Source: Helicobacter pullorum NCTC 12824 (lineage in GTDB: Bacteria > Campylobacterota > Campylobacteria > Campylobacterales > Helicobacteraceae). From it: 60,004 nt of DNA. Of this stretch, positions 34,372 to 42,916 are shown in pieces; position 1 is the first letter of the stretch; each line of letters starts with the position of its first letter. Under the pieces are notes generated by a model. It was given only the letters and a program-made list of their open reading frames with translations. It had not been told where the DNA came from and did no database searches. The stretch spans positions 1-60,004 of the forward strand of contig NZ_JAERIT010000010.1 of assembly GCF_017979475.1 (NCBI RefSeq), given 5' to 3'. Made by a program: the position numbers and the translations under genes.

Positions 34372-37191
34372 TTACTCTGCCTTAACCTCTCCACCTTTAA
34401 CGATAAAGCCTTTAGAATCTAAAGTAGCCTCTACTCCTCCCGCCTTAAAGATTATTTTATCACTCTGCATACAAATAGTAGTCTCTCCTACTTGACAAAG
34501 GATTTGATTGCCTGCTTGTATTTCATAATCTGTTGTGGCTTGAGATAAAGAGTTTTCAGATATAAAAGTGTTATTTTTATCTGTTTCAAATCCCATAGAG
34601 GCATTAGAGGTAAAAAGTAAATTGCTTTTACTTCTTATATGAGTTTCTTTTTCTATGTGGGTTTTAAAAGCTTCTTTTATATTTATTTCTAAATGTCCCT
34701 CCACCACTTCACTTTTATTTCCCTTTATATTTCTACTCTCATCTTTATGAATAGTAATGTTTTGATTGCCTCCTATTTCTACACTTTTATTTTCCCCTAT
34801 GTATTCGTGTGAGTTTTTCCCTACTCTTAGTTTATTGTCTAGCCCTACATTAAGCGTATTACTTATTCCCACCATAGTATCCCTAGATAAAGCCACATTG
34901 GTTAGGTATTCCCCTCCTACATTGACATTTTTTGCTAAATCTATGGTTTGGGTATGGGCTTTTTTAATCCTTTCTGTATAAAAGCCATCTACAATAGAAT
35001 CTTTATTGTTTAAAATGTGTTGGGAAGAATTGTGTTGAATGAGTTCTTTATAATCTTTCTCTGCTTTAAGATAGATTTCTTCTTCATCCTTTACATTAGA
35101 GAAAGTTAATTCATTTCTACCATTTTCTTTTGTGCCTATGGTTTTAGAGCTTAAAGAAGTAATATGATTATTATTAGGCAAAGATGGGAGGCTAGGATTG
35201 GTATTATTATAAAGACTACCTGATATATAGGGTTTATCTATATCATTATCCAAATAAGAAATGATGACTTCATCCCCTACTCTTGGAGTGTGGTAAAATC
35301 CTGAATGATCAGAGGCTATGGGCGTTGAAACTCGTAAAAAAGGAGAGTAAGAATAGATATATCTTTGATTGGATTGATCATCTTTGTTAGAATGATTATC
35401 TATGGCTTCTTGATTGGCAAAACAATTAATTCTTACTTTCACTCTGCCATATTCATCAGAGTAGATAGTATTGCTTTCTTCTTGTATATTAGTGCTTTGC
35501 CCTATGATGATGCCTTGAGTGCTATAAGGAGGTATGGGTTTAGATTTGAAGTTTGGAGCAAAAGAAACAATACTAGGAACAATGGTTAAGATATTAGTGT
35601 ATGAGCGTATAAAAGAAGTATCTTGTATATTGTCATTAGGATTAATGGTATTAGCAAGTAAGGCTGTATCAATTAAAGTTTGCTCTAAAGCGATAATAGC
35701 ATAATCTTTTAAAGTTTCTTTATTTAAACCTTTATTTAAATCAATATTAATTCTCTCGCCTAGTTTTAAATGATAAACATTGCTCTTAGCCAAAACACTT
35801 TCTTTAAAGAGCGTATAATGCTTTTCTTTTAATTTCAAAGGCGTTTCTAAATCAGCTTGTAAAGTAAAGCTATTTTGAGAATCATATTCGTGTTGGTTGT
35901 AAAAGATATAATTAGAATCCATAGACATATTGTGGTTTAGAGATTGTAAATTTAAAGGATACGCACCATTTTCTGAACTCTGAGTAAAACTATTAGCCAA
36001 AATATTCTCTTGTTTAAAAAAAGAATTGATACATAATTCATTTAAGGAATTATTAGGATTTGGATTATAAGGGATTGTTTTAGATAATGGTTCTTTATAA
36101 TCATCGCAAAAATAAATTGTGTTATCATCTTCATAGAAATGTATTCCATTATTATGAGCCAATCTTGTAACAAAAGCCAAATCAGATTCTTGATATTGAG
36201 TAATAAGTTCTTTGACTTCATATGAATAACGCAAATGGGAAAAATCAACTTCTTTATGGATTCTACCTGTATAGAAGTTAAGAATAGTTTTAATAACCTC
36301 TATAATGTTTGTGTTAGTATAGATTCGATTAGCCTTGTTGTAATTTAATCGTATTAGAGGGGAAGTAAGAGTAAATTTAAAGAAATGTTTAGTTAAAATA
36401 GTAGTGCCTGATGATTGTAAAAGATGGTTACTACTTTCTTGATTTAGCCCCAAATAATTAACAGCAGAAATAATCCCTTTATAGCTTTTATCGGCAGAAT
36501 CAATGAAATTAAGAGTATTGTTATTATAGGGATTTGTTATTTTAAAAGTAGCAAGAGCATCTATAAGGAATTTAGGGTGTATGTTTAAAGTATTTTGTGA
36601 AAAAGAAATAAGTTGCTCTTGCATACTCTCAATGTATCCCTCACATTCTACTGCAAATAATTCTTCTAGAGATTCTTTAATATGGGCTTTGGTAATTTTA
36701 AAAGTAATAGGAGAAGTAGTAGAACTAGAATCATTAGAATCTTTAGGGAAATTATTGGGAGCAATGGTTAAAGAGAGGTAGGAGGTGTTAAAATAGTCTT
36801 GGATAGCAGAATAAGCAAAATCAGCAGTTTTTTCAGCAATTTCATTTCCAATCCAATTGCCACCAAATGCTCCAGTGGCAGCACCTACTATCATTCCAGC
36901 AGGACCACCACCAAAAAAACCTATTGCCGCACCGCCAATAGCCCCTCCAAGTCCAGACCCAACTGTGCTTGTACTCCATTTATAAACTTCAGTGAATTTA
37001 CCTTTTTCAGTAGGGGCTTTAGCTACTTTATCAGTAAGCAACATTCCATCTACAATTTTTGCAGGAGTTCCTAAAACAGATTTGCCAACATTTGGAATAT
37101 CAATCTTTTTTAACCCTTCTTTTAATGCTCCATCAAGAGTGGTATTAATATCACCGATTGTATCTGTAATGTTTCTTTCTTTATTAGCCAT
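34372..37191 (-). CDS. vgrG: VgrG spike protein (TssI) with N-terminal glycine-zipper extension
   Basis: The 939-residue protein carries the VgrG body from about residue 138: YLSLTIAPNNF, the gp27-like part with ELITQYQESDLAFVTRLAHNNGIHFYEDD, the OB-fold (GIIIGQSTNI, DEYGRVKVRI, SPFLRVSTPIA, PRVGDEVIISYLDNDIDKPYI) and the gp5-type repeats (VNVGGEYLTNV, ISNTLNVG and others). Before the body lies an extra region with a glycine zipper at about 78-116 (SGLGGAIGGAAIGFFGGG and following) that looks membrane-insertive; ordinary VgrG proteins start directly with the gp27 part. The start overlaps the preceding stop (TAATG) behind AGGAGA. It sits downstream of tssJ-K-L on the same strand. Confidence 0.9.
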   Translation of the reverse strand: MANKERNITDTIGDINTTLDGALKEGLKKIDIPNVGKSVLGTPAKIVDGMLLTDKVAKAPTEKGKFTEVYKWSTSTVGSGLGGAIGGAAIGFFGGGPAGMIVGAATGAFGGNWIGNEIAEKTADFAYSAIQDYFNTSYLSLTIAPNNFPKDSNDSSSTTSPITFKITKAHIKESLEELFAVECEGYIESMQEQLISFSQNTLNIHPKFLIDALATFKITNPYNNNTLNFIDSADKSYKGIISAVNYLGLNQESSNHLLQSSGTTILTKHFFKFTLTSPLIRLNYNKANRIYTNTNIIEVIKTILNFYTGRIHKEVDFSHLRYSYEVKELITQYQESDLAFVTRLAHNNGIHFYEDDNTIYFCDDYKEPLSKTIPYNPNPNNSLNELCINSFFKQENILANSFTQSSENGAYPLNLQSLNHNMSMDSNYIFYNQHEYDSQNSFTLQADLETPLKLKEKHYTLFKESVLAKSNVYHLKLGERINIDLNKGLNKETLKDYAIIALEQTLIDTALLANTINPNDNIQDTSFIRSYTNILTIVPSIVSFAPNFKSKPIPPYSTQGIIIGQSTNIQEESNTIYSDEYGRVKVRINCFANQEAIDNHSNKDDQSNQRYIYSYSPFLRVSTPIASDHSGFYHTPRVGDEVIISYLDNDIDKPYISGSLYNNTNPSLPSLPNNNHITSLSSKTIGTKENGRNELTFSNVKDEEEIYLKAEKDYKELIQHNSSQHILNNKDSIVDGFYTERIKKAHTQTIDLAKNVNVGGEYLTNVALSRDTMVGISNTLNVGLDNKLRVGKNSHEYIGENKSVEIGGNQNITIHKDESRNIKGNKSEVVEGHLEINIKEAFKTHIEKETHIRSKSNLLFTSNASMGFETDKNNTFISENSLSQATTDYEIQAGNQILCQVGETTICMQSDKIIFKAGGVEATLDSKGFIVKGGEVKAE
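36671..36783 (-). repeat. 113-bp direct repeat, copy in intact vgrG
   Basis: Matches 37920-38032 except for a few bases. It encodes the conserved segment YLSLTIAPNNFPKDSNDSSS and following residues of VgrG. Confidence 0.88.
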
Positions 37192-37850
37192 TATCTTCTC
37201 CTCTTGTCTAAAATATTATGTTTAAAAACATCGAAAAATACAAAATTAGATAATATTGTCAAAATAATTCCTAAAATAAACATAAATCCTATTTCTTTCA
37301 TTGAATAATACCACATTTCAAACGAATCATAAATAAAATATTCATCTCTATCTCTCATTCTAAGATAACCAACAGAATCTCCACTCAAGAAGTCAAGCAT
37401 ATACCAAATCATCATAATATCAAAAACTATAAATAACAATAAATATCTCTTTGGTTTTGCTATGGCTTGTGCTATTTTAGTTTTATGATTGTTGTTTGCA
37501 TTGGGATACATAATTCTTTTAATAGCAAAAATAAATAGCTCTCTAAATAGCAACAAAAACACAATTACTCCCACCACAAACATATAACTTGCATACAACT
37601 TACACATTTCAGGAGCATAGGTTTTAATCTCCATTCGCTTAATAGCAGGGATAAAGTCCATAAAGTCAGTGAAGTATTTGAGATAAGGATATTGGGTTAG
37701 GACATTGTGGGGAAGTAAGAATAAAGTTAAAGAACAAAGAATATAAAAAGCAATGATTAAAAATACTCTTGTTTTACTAAAAGACTTATTCTTTAGCTTG
37801 ATTCTTAGATAGGCTCTAAAGCGATTGTAAGTGAGGGGTTTATGATTCAA
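37191..37850 (-). CDS. Multi-span membrane protein between vgrG copies, candidate immunity
   Basis: A 219-residue protein with about four transmembrane helices (near 27-45, 85-108, 130-152 and 190-210). It begins at TTG overlapping the stop of the truncated vgrG (TTGA), and its stop overlaps the start of intact vgrG (TAATG). It resembles in placement the membrane partners elsewhere in the island and may be the immunity protein of a toxin carried by one of the VgrG N-terminal extensions. Family not recognised. Confidence 0.58.
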   Translation of the reverse strand: MNHKPLTYNRFRAYLRIKLKNKSFSKTRVFLIIAFYILCSLTLFLLPHNVLTQYPYLKYFTDFMDFIPAIKRMEIKTYAPEMCKLYASYMFVVGVIVFLLLFRELFIFAIKRIMYPNANNNHKTKIAQAIAKPKRYLLLFIVFDIMMIWYMLDFLSGDSVGYLRMRDRDEYFIYDSFEMWYYSMKEIGFMFILGIILTILSNFVFFDVFKHNILDKRRR

Positions 37851-38239
37851 ACGGTATTCCTAGATTCTATATTGGATTGTATATTGTTTGGGTATTTTAG
37901 CATAAATAGATTTTTTGAAGATTCTTTAATATGAGCTTTGGTAATTTTAAAAGCAATAGGAGAAGTAGTAGAACTAGAATCATTAGAATCTTTAGGGAAA
38001 TTATTGGGAGCAATGGTTAAAGAGAGGTAGGAATTATTAAGATTTAAAGGGATGTTGAAATCTTGATTGGGATTGGGTAGCCAATTTGGCGTGATAGAAT
38101 CTGCTAAAGCTTCCGACATTTTATCTTGTAGCTCATCTGAAAAAAACATATCTGTATGTTCGTTTTCGCCGAGTTTATCTTTTACAACATCTTGCAAAAA
38201 CTTTTTAACATTTTCTCTGCTGGGTAAAAATCTATCCAT
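37847..38239 (-). pseudogene. vgrG: Truncated vgrG with an alternative N-terminal domain
   Basis: The 130-residue product starts with a charged domain (MDRFLPSRENVKKFLQDVVK, then SDELQDKMSEALADS, about 1-65) unlike the intact VgrG, then shares NSYLSLTIAPNNFPKDSN through AHIKESS with it, and breaks off after about residue 110 into unrelated sequence. So it is the front of a second VgrG whose body was deleted. A good AAAGGAG site precedes the ATG, so the fragment may still be made. Confidence 0.78.
37920..38032 (-). repeat. 113-bp direct repeat, copy in truncated vgrG
   Basis: Partner of 36671-36783. It marks the part of the VgrG body retained in the truncated copy. Confidence 0.88.
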
Positions 38240-38242
38240 AAT

Positions 38243-38884
38243 TCACTCCTTTATATTATAATCCTCAATCTTCATTAATTGACTAAGACAAATTTTGAAT
38301 TCCTGTATTTCACTTTCTATTTTTATTGGCTCCAAGAGCAAATTATCTTCATTTACTTTTAAGACTTCGTAATTATTATACTTATACTTTAACATTCCAT
38401 TTCTCTGAAAAATATAAAAATAATCAATTATCTCCCCATCTTTAAGATTACCTTGCAATGCAATTTTACCATTCTCATAATACACAATAATATTCCCATT
38501 ATATTTTTTATTAACCAAAGGAATCATAAAATGCAAATTCCCATTTTCATATCGTGAAGTATAAAAGACTATTTCATCATCTTTCAGGATTAACTCTGCC
38601 TTGATATTTCCATTAGGATAATAATTAATCATTTTGGTAATTTTTCCATTGTCAATAATATTTTTGTATTTAAGTGTATTATTTTCTTTTCCAATTGATT
38701 CTCCACTAAATAACTCAAAATTATAAATATCATAAGAGACATCGTTAAAAACAAATATTTTTGTCTCTTGACCATTGGCAGTAGTAGCTTCATAAGTATT
38801 TTTATAAACAAAGATAAAGCTTCCAATTACAAGAATAAGAAGCAAGACGATAAAGAAAATTCTCTTTTTATTTACAACTTCCAT
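38243..38884 (-). CDS. Membrane-anchored MORN/YwqK-like repeat protein, copy 2
   Basis: The 213-residue product has one N-terminal transmembrane helix (about 7-27) and then repeated YYPNGNIKAELIL, YENGNLHFM and YENGKIALQG units, the MORN-2 pattern of YwqK-type proteins. It is a tandem paralogue of the gene before it (38872-39492), sharing FNDVSYDIYNFELFSGES near residue 50. The repeats would face the periplasm. Tandem, anchored repeat proteins beside T6SS genes may be immunity proteins. The gene overlaps its paralogue by 13 bases. Confidence 0.65.
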   Translation of the reverse strand: MEVVNKKRIFFIVLLLILVIGSFIFVYKNTYEATTANGQETKIFVFNDVSYDIYNFELFSGESIGKENNTLKYKNIIDNGKITKMINYYPNGNIKAELILKDDEIVFYTSRYENGNLHFMIPLVNKKYNGNIIVYYENGKIALQGNLKDGEIIDYFYIFQRNGMLKYKYNNYEVLKVNEDNLLLEPIKIESEIQEFKICLSQLMKIEDYNIKE

Positions 38885-39492
38885 ACAATACTCTTAAATA
38901 TTTTTTTAACCTTTTCATTACTAGGAATTCCTATAAAATTCCCATTCTCATCAAACTCTCTAGCTATAGCATAATTATTATCAATTTCATACAATAATGT
39001 TCCATTCTCTCTAAAAATAAGTTCTGTTCCCATAAGCCTTCCTTGTTTCATTTCTGCTTGCACTTTCATATTTCCATTTTCATACAAAATCACTTGACTC
39101 CCATCTTGCTTACCATTTTTATAGCAAAAATAGTGAGATAAATTTCCATTTTGATAGTAAAAAGAGGCACAGCCATTTGCCATTTGATTATTATAGTAAT
39201 CACCTATAAATTTAATAATTCCATTGCTATAATATTCTGTAATAGTTCCATTTAATTTACCTTTTCTTATTTTAAGAATCATTTTTTTATTTCCATTATC
39301 ATATACATTTATAAATTCTCCACTAAATAACTCAAAATTATAAATATCATAAGAAATATTATTAAGTGTAATTATTTTGGTTGATTCTCCATTTAGAGTA
39401 GTGGCAGTATGGATATTTTTATAAGAAAAATAGAAAATGCCACATAAAAAAACAAATAACAGACTTAAAGTAAGTATTTTTTTATTTATCAT
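38872..39492 (-). CDS. Membrane-anchored MORN/YwqK-like repeat protein, copy 1
   Basis: A 206-residue paralogue of the preceding entry: N-terminal transmembrane helix (about 6-24), then NNISYDIYNFELFSGEF, followed by repeats such as YYSNGIIKFIGDY, YYQNGNLSHYF, YENGNMKVQAEM and FRENGTLLYEI. Proteins of this type are often labelled antitoxin YwqK, although the biochemical role is uncertain. It follows the DUF2726-like gene by 36 bases in the tssK-tssL direction. Confidence 0.65.
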   Translation of the reverse strand: MINKKILTLSLLFVFLCGIFYFSYKNIHTATTLNGESTKIITLNNISYDIYNFELFSGEFINVYDNGNKKMILKIRKGKLNGTITEYYSNGIIKFIGDYYNNQMANGCASFYYQNGNLSHYFCYKNGKQDGSQVILYENGNMKVQAEMKQGRLMGTELIFRENGTLLYEIDNNYAIAREFDENGNFIGIPSNEKVKKIFKSIVWKL

Positions 39493-39528
39493 AGCTTAAC
39501 CATTCTCCTAACTCCATAATAAAATATC

Positions 39529-40110
39529 CTATTGAGGATTTGTAACAATAACAATATCGCCAATATTGCATTCAGAAAAATTCAAAGAAGGTTGCCCCAA
39601 AAAACATTGGATAGCCTTTTCAACTTCTTTATTGCTACTTGTTAACTGATTTTCTTTATCGTTAATAATCAATAAAGGTATACCTGCTTTTCTCAGCATC
39701 AAAGCTTTAATGGAATCTCTAATTGCAGTTTTATTATCCTTATAATGCCCTCCACCAAAATATTCTATTATAGCATAAGGTGAATCATTTAATTTAGCAA
39801 TCAAAAAATCTACATACCAATAACCATACTTAAAAAATAATTCTTTATTATCAGAGGTAGTATTTATAAAAGAAGAAAAGGGAGTTTGTGGGTGATAAAG
39901 CCAATCTGCTTGCGAATCTTTTTTAATTTGCGAAAGAATCTTACATACTTCTTTTTCTTTATCGTTAATAAATGTAGCTTTAGCTTTAATGTCAGTATCT
40001 TTAACCAACTCTAGCAAGCTTTCTTCGTATTTTAATTGATTAAGTTGTTTGCTAATAGACTTGAGTTTTTCTTTTATTTGTTCATTAGTTTCCATTCTAA
40101 ATAACCTCAT
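39529..40110 (-). CDS. DUF2726-like nuclease-fold protein downstream of tssL
   Basis: The 193-residue product has a helical N-terminus and a C-terminal half with YVDFLIAK, IIEYFGGGHY, RDSIKALMLRKAGIPLLII, the pattern of DUF2726, a PD-(D/E)XK-like nuclease fold. The ATG at 40110 overlaps the tssL stop (ATGA); a second ATG at 40095 has GAGG upstream and may be the real start. It could be a nuclease effector, a defence protein or a housekeeping enzyme captured in the operon. There is no signal peptide. Confidence 0.62.
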   Translation of the reverse strand: MRLFRMETNEQIKEKLKSISKQLNQLKYEESLLELVKDTDIKAKATFINDKEKEVCKILSQIKKDSQADWLYHPQTPFSSFINTTSDNKELFFKYGYWYVDFLIAKLNDSPYAIIEYFGGGHYKDNKTAIRDSIKALMLRKAGIPLLIINDKENQLTSSNKEVEKAIQCFLGQPSLNFSECNIGDIVIVTNPQ

Positions 40111-40892
40111 TCATCTTGTGAAATAAAATTTTCAATTGTTCCATTAATATTTTTTTGCATTTTTGCATTATTTGTTTCCAACTCTAATAATGCGTATAGA
40201 AATACTGCAACAATAATAACAATAGGCAGAATAATGAGAACTTTTTTGAGGTGTAATCTCAAAAACCTTTCCCACCAAGTTTCTTGGTTGGATATTTTAT
40301 AAGCTTTCATAAAGGCAGTTTCTTCATCGCCATTTAAGAGCGGAGTGATAGCTGCAGCAATATTATTACAAAGATGAATGATTCTTTCTTTTACATCTTT
40401 CCTTTCAATGTATTTCCCTTGATAACCAAGTATAAGACATACATAGATAAATTCTAAAAAATCTTTGTATTTTGCAGGATTGTTTAGCCAAAATGCAGCA
40501 ATATCATAAAAGTTAGTTCCACCTAAAGTTTCGTCAAACAGCCTAACAGTAAGAGTATTACTAGCCCAAGCACTATTAATAAATAGCTCATTCCTCATTA
40601 GACTCTCATCAATAAAAACACTAAGACAATATTGCGATCTTAAAATATCTTTTTCATCATACTGTTTTAAAGCATTTAATTTTGCATTTAAAGCAAGTAT
40701 ATCATTAACCAAATCTTCTTTAAGGTTATTGATAGTGCTAGTCTCTATTGAACTTACTTTAGAAAGCCTAAAAGTAAGCAAAAGAATCTCTAAGTATGAA
40801 TCTATGATTTTATTTTTTTCCAATCCACTTAAACTAGATAAGCGAAGTAAACTTGAATGCTCCTCTTCTTTTCTTATTTCTTGTTTAGTCAT
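40107..40892 (-). CDS. tssL: TssL/DotU inner-membrane component of the T6SS
   Basis: A 261-residue protein with the DotU arrangement: a large helical cytoplasmic N-domain (containing DILRSQYCLSVFIDESLM and FFxLG-like ILGYQGKY) and a single C-terminal transmembrane helix at about 219-242 (VLIILPIVIIVAVFLYALL). There is no OmpA-type peptidoglycan-binding extension. TssL forms the membrane complex with TssM and TssJ. It overlaps tssK by eight bases. Confidence 0.88.
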   Translation of the reverse strand: MTKQEIRKEEEHSSLLRLSSLSGLEKNKIIDSYLEILLLTFRLSKVSSIETSTINNLKEDLVNDILALNAKLNALKQYDEKDILRSQYCLSVFIDESLMRNELFINSAWASNTLTVRLFDETLGGTNFYDIAAFWLNNPAKYKDFLEFIYVCLILGYQGKYIERKDVKERIIHLCNNIAAAITPLLNGDEETAFMKAYKISNQETWWERFLRLHLKKVLIILPIVIIVAVFLYALLELETNNAKMQKNINGTIENFISQDE

Positions 40893-42303
40893 TTAACACC
40901 GCCCACATTTTTATATCTGGGTTTTTAATACTGCTCGTAATATAAATGCTGATGATATTTTCATTTTGAAAATCTTTAAAAAGTTCATCTTTTTTGTCTA
41001 ATTTATAATAAATATACCCATTGAGATAGGGTATTGATGATGGAATATTGACTATTTGATTAATATTTAATCCCTTTAATTGTGTTGCAACAATATTTTT
41101 AATCTTGCTTTGAGTATGTATTTTGCTATGAATCTTAAAGTTTTGCAATAAATCTTCATAATTAATATCGGCACTTACTGCTAGATATAACTCAGATTCT
41201 TGTAGAATATTAGCATTATCAAACAATAAATCATAAAATCCATTGCCATTATTGATAATTTGAGGCATACTATATCTTGGACTTGTAATTTTAGAGAATA
41301 AAATTTTCAAATGATTGATAAGAGGCAAAAAAGTTTCACTAAGATTATAGTGTTTATATTCAATAAACTCTAAAAATGTATCTTGAACGCTAAAAGCCGC
41401 AAGCTCCCCTTGAAATTCTAACAATTTTTCATAAAAAAATTCAGGATGTAATTTATCCTTCTTTATAAGGTGAGAAAAAATTAAATGCCATTTTTTAAGG
41501 AGATTTAGTGATAAGAAAGTGCTAAAATCAAGAGTGTTTTTTGTTTGATCAATACCCTTAAAAATATCCGACAAAACTTTTTTATGCTGTCCTATGGAAT
41601 AAATCATTTCTTCTATAAAAGATCGAATTATAGGAATCTTGGCAACATTAAGGCAGGTGGGTATAAAATTATTGTCAAGTTCTATTTTTCTATTAGAGTC
41701 AATATTTTTAATCTTGGCAATAGGGATTTCCACCTCATCAAGTGTAGCATTTCCTAAAATACCTAATTTCATTCTTAAACTTGCCAGCATTAAACTTCTT
41801 GTCTCTTGTGTAAGTGCGAGAGTATCAAAATCATTCTGATTACTTCCATCACTTTGTGTGTCTAATTGTCTAGTAATATCTGTATCAATGTCATTATAAT
41901 TTCTTAAGGCAATAAGACTCCTTAAGCTAATATATTTTGAATTAGGAATTTTGTTTTGCAAAGAAAGATCTGCAATGTTAGATAAACCTGTTGGAATTTT
42001 TAATACGATAATAGAATTAATCAAAGAATCATAACTAACTTCCAATGGCTCTGGAAGCAAATCCTGTTCAGGTGCTTGAAAAATACTTCCATCTTTTGAT
42101 ATTCCTAAAATATTTTTAAGGGCTATTTTACCCTCCAAAAGCATTTCTTTAGAGAACTCTACACTTAACACGCCATATAAATTACTAGTTGTATGAATAG
42201 TTTTTAAATCAATATTTCTCTCAATGTATCTTTCTTGTTGCTCAAAATGAGCTTGATTAATGCTAATGCCATCGCACCAAGCAATCTTAAGTTTATCTGC
42301 CAT
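40885..42303 (-). CDS. tssK: TssK baseplate-membrane adaptor of the T6SS
   Basis: The 472-residue product starts IAWCDGISINQAHFEQQERY, which corresponds to the typical TssK opening W-EGM-L-PQHFQQQ-R, and has the expected length of about 450. TssK trimers link the baseplate (TssEFG) to the TssL/TssM membrane complex. It overlaps tssJ by eleven bases and tssL by eight, so the three are one coupled operon. Confidence 0.88.
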   Translation of the reverse strand: MADKLKIAWCDGISINQAHFEQQERYIERNIDLKTIHTTSNLYGVLSVEFSKEMLLEGKIALKNILGISKDGSIFQAPEQDLLPEPLEVSYDSLINSIIVLKIPTGLSNIADLSLQNKIPNSKYISLRSLIALRNYNDIDTDITRQLDTQSDGSNQNDFDTLALTQETRSLMLASLRMKLGILGNATLDEVEIPIAKIKNIDSNRKIELDNNFIPTCLNVAKIPIIRSFIEEMIYSIGQHKKVLSDIFKGIDQTKNTLDFSTFLSLNLLKKWHLIFSHLIKKDKLHPEFFYEKLLEFQGELAAFSVQDTFLEFIEYKHYNLSETFLPLINHLKILFSKITSPRYSMPQIINNGNGFYDLLFDNANILQESELYLAVSADINYEDLLQNFKIHSKIHTQSKIKNIVATQLKGLNINQIVNIPSSIPYLNGYIYYKLDKKDELFKDFQNENIISIYITSSIKNPDIKMWAVLND

Positions 42304-42781
42304 TTCGTTCCCTATTTACTTCTTTTTTATCAATAAAACTAATACCTTCTTTAGTAATTTTAAAATGAAGAGTTTTATCACCAAAAATTCCATAAGCCTT
42401 GCTAGTTTCTATCCATATTTTATTGTTCTTATTCATTTTATTAGCAAAGATTGCTAAAACTCCTATGTATGGCACTTCTTCTTCATCAACTTTTACAGCT
42501 ACAACATTAACTTTTGGGGCAATTTGCAATTTAATAGAATCAATTTTGTCTTTCCCAAGAACACTATCGTCTCTAGTCAGCAAATCTGTATCATTTGCTT
42601 CTTCAAATTTTTTAATATCTTTCAACTGATAAACCATAATAGTTAAAGGGACATCATCCATTCTATTATTAAGATTAGAATTTTCAATATTATCAATTTT
42701 AACATTAACAGTATTGGAGCAAGCACCCAAAAAGAACATTATTTGAAGAGCTAGAAAAAAAGCCAATATTTTTTTATTCAT
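42293..42781 (-). CDS. tssJ: TssJ outer-membrane lipoprotein of the T6SS
   Basis: The 162-residue protein has a lipoprotein signal with lipobox LGAC and C21 as acyl site, followed by strands such as VNVKIDNIENSNLN and VPLTIMVYQLKD that match the TssJ beta-sandwich (usually with P-LxVRVYQLK). TssJ anchors TssM to the outer membrane. It is the first gene of the tssJ-tssK-tssL unit and is transcribed away from tssA. Confidence 0.85.
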   Translation of the reverse strand: MNKKILAFFLALQIMFFLGACSNTVNVKIDNIENSNLNNRMDDVPLTIMVYQLKDIKKFEEANDTDLLTRDDSVLGKDKIDSIKLQIAPKVNVVAVKVDEEEVPYIGVLAIFANKMNKNNKIWIETSKAYGIFGDKTLHFKITKEGISFIDKKEVNRERNGR

Positions 42782-42916
42782 ATTTGTGTTCCTTATAAGA
42801 ATAATTATGGTAAAAAACCATTTTATTTTATTATTTTTTTAGATTACGAATTAATGTAAATTTAACACAATATTTTTTAAAGTTTAATTATATTTTAATA
42901 AAATTAAGGGGAGAAA
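42782..42916. promoter_or_regulatory. Divergent promoter region between tssJ and tssA
   Basis: This 135-bp, strongly AT-rich gap must hold the promoters of both T6SS operons. It has a small palindrome ATGGT-AAAAA-ACCAT at 42807-42821 and several weak -10-like hexamers, but I cannot single one out. Confidence 0.45.

Noticed and set aside
36799-37074. Plus-strand frame opposite the vgrG N-terminal extension
   Set aside because: It is a shadow of the glycine-rich coding sequence on the other strand, with no ribosome site.
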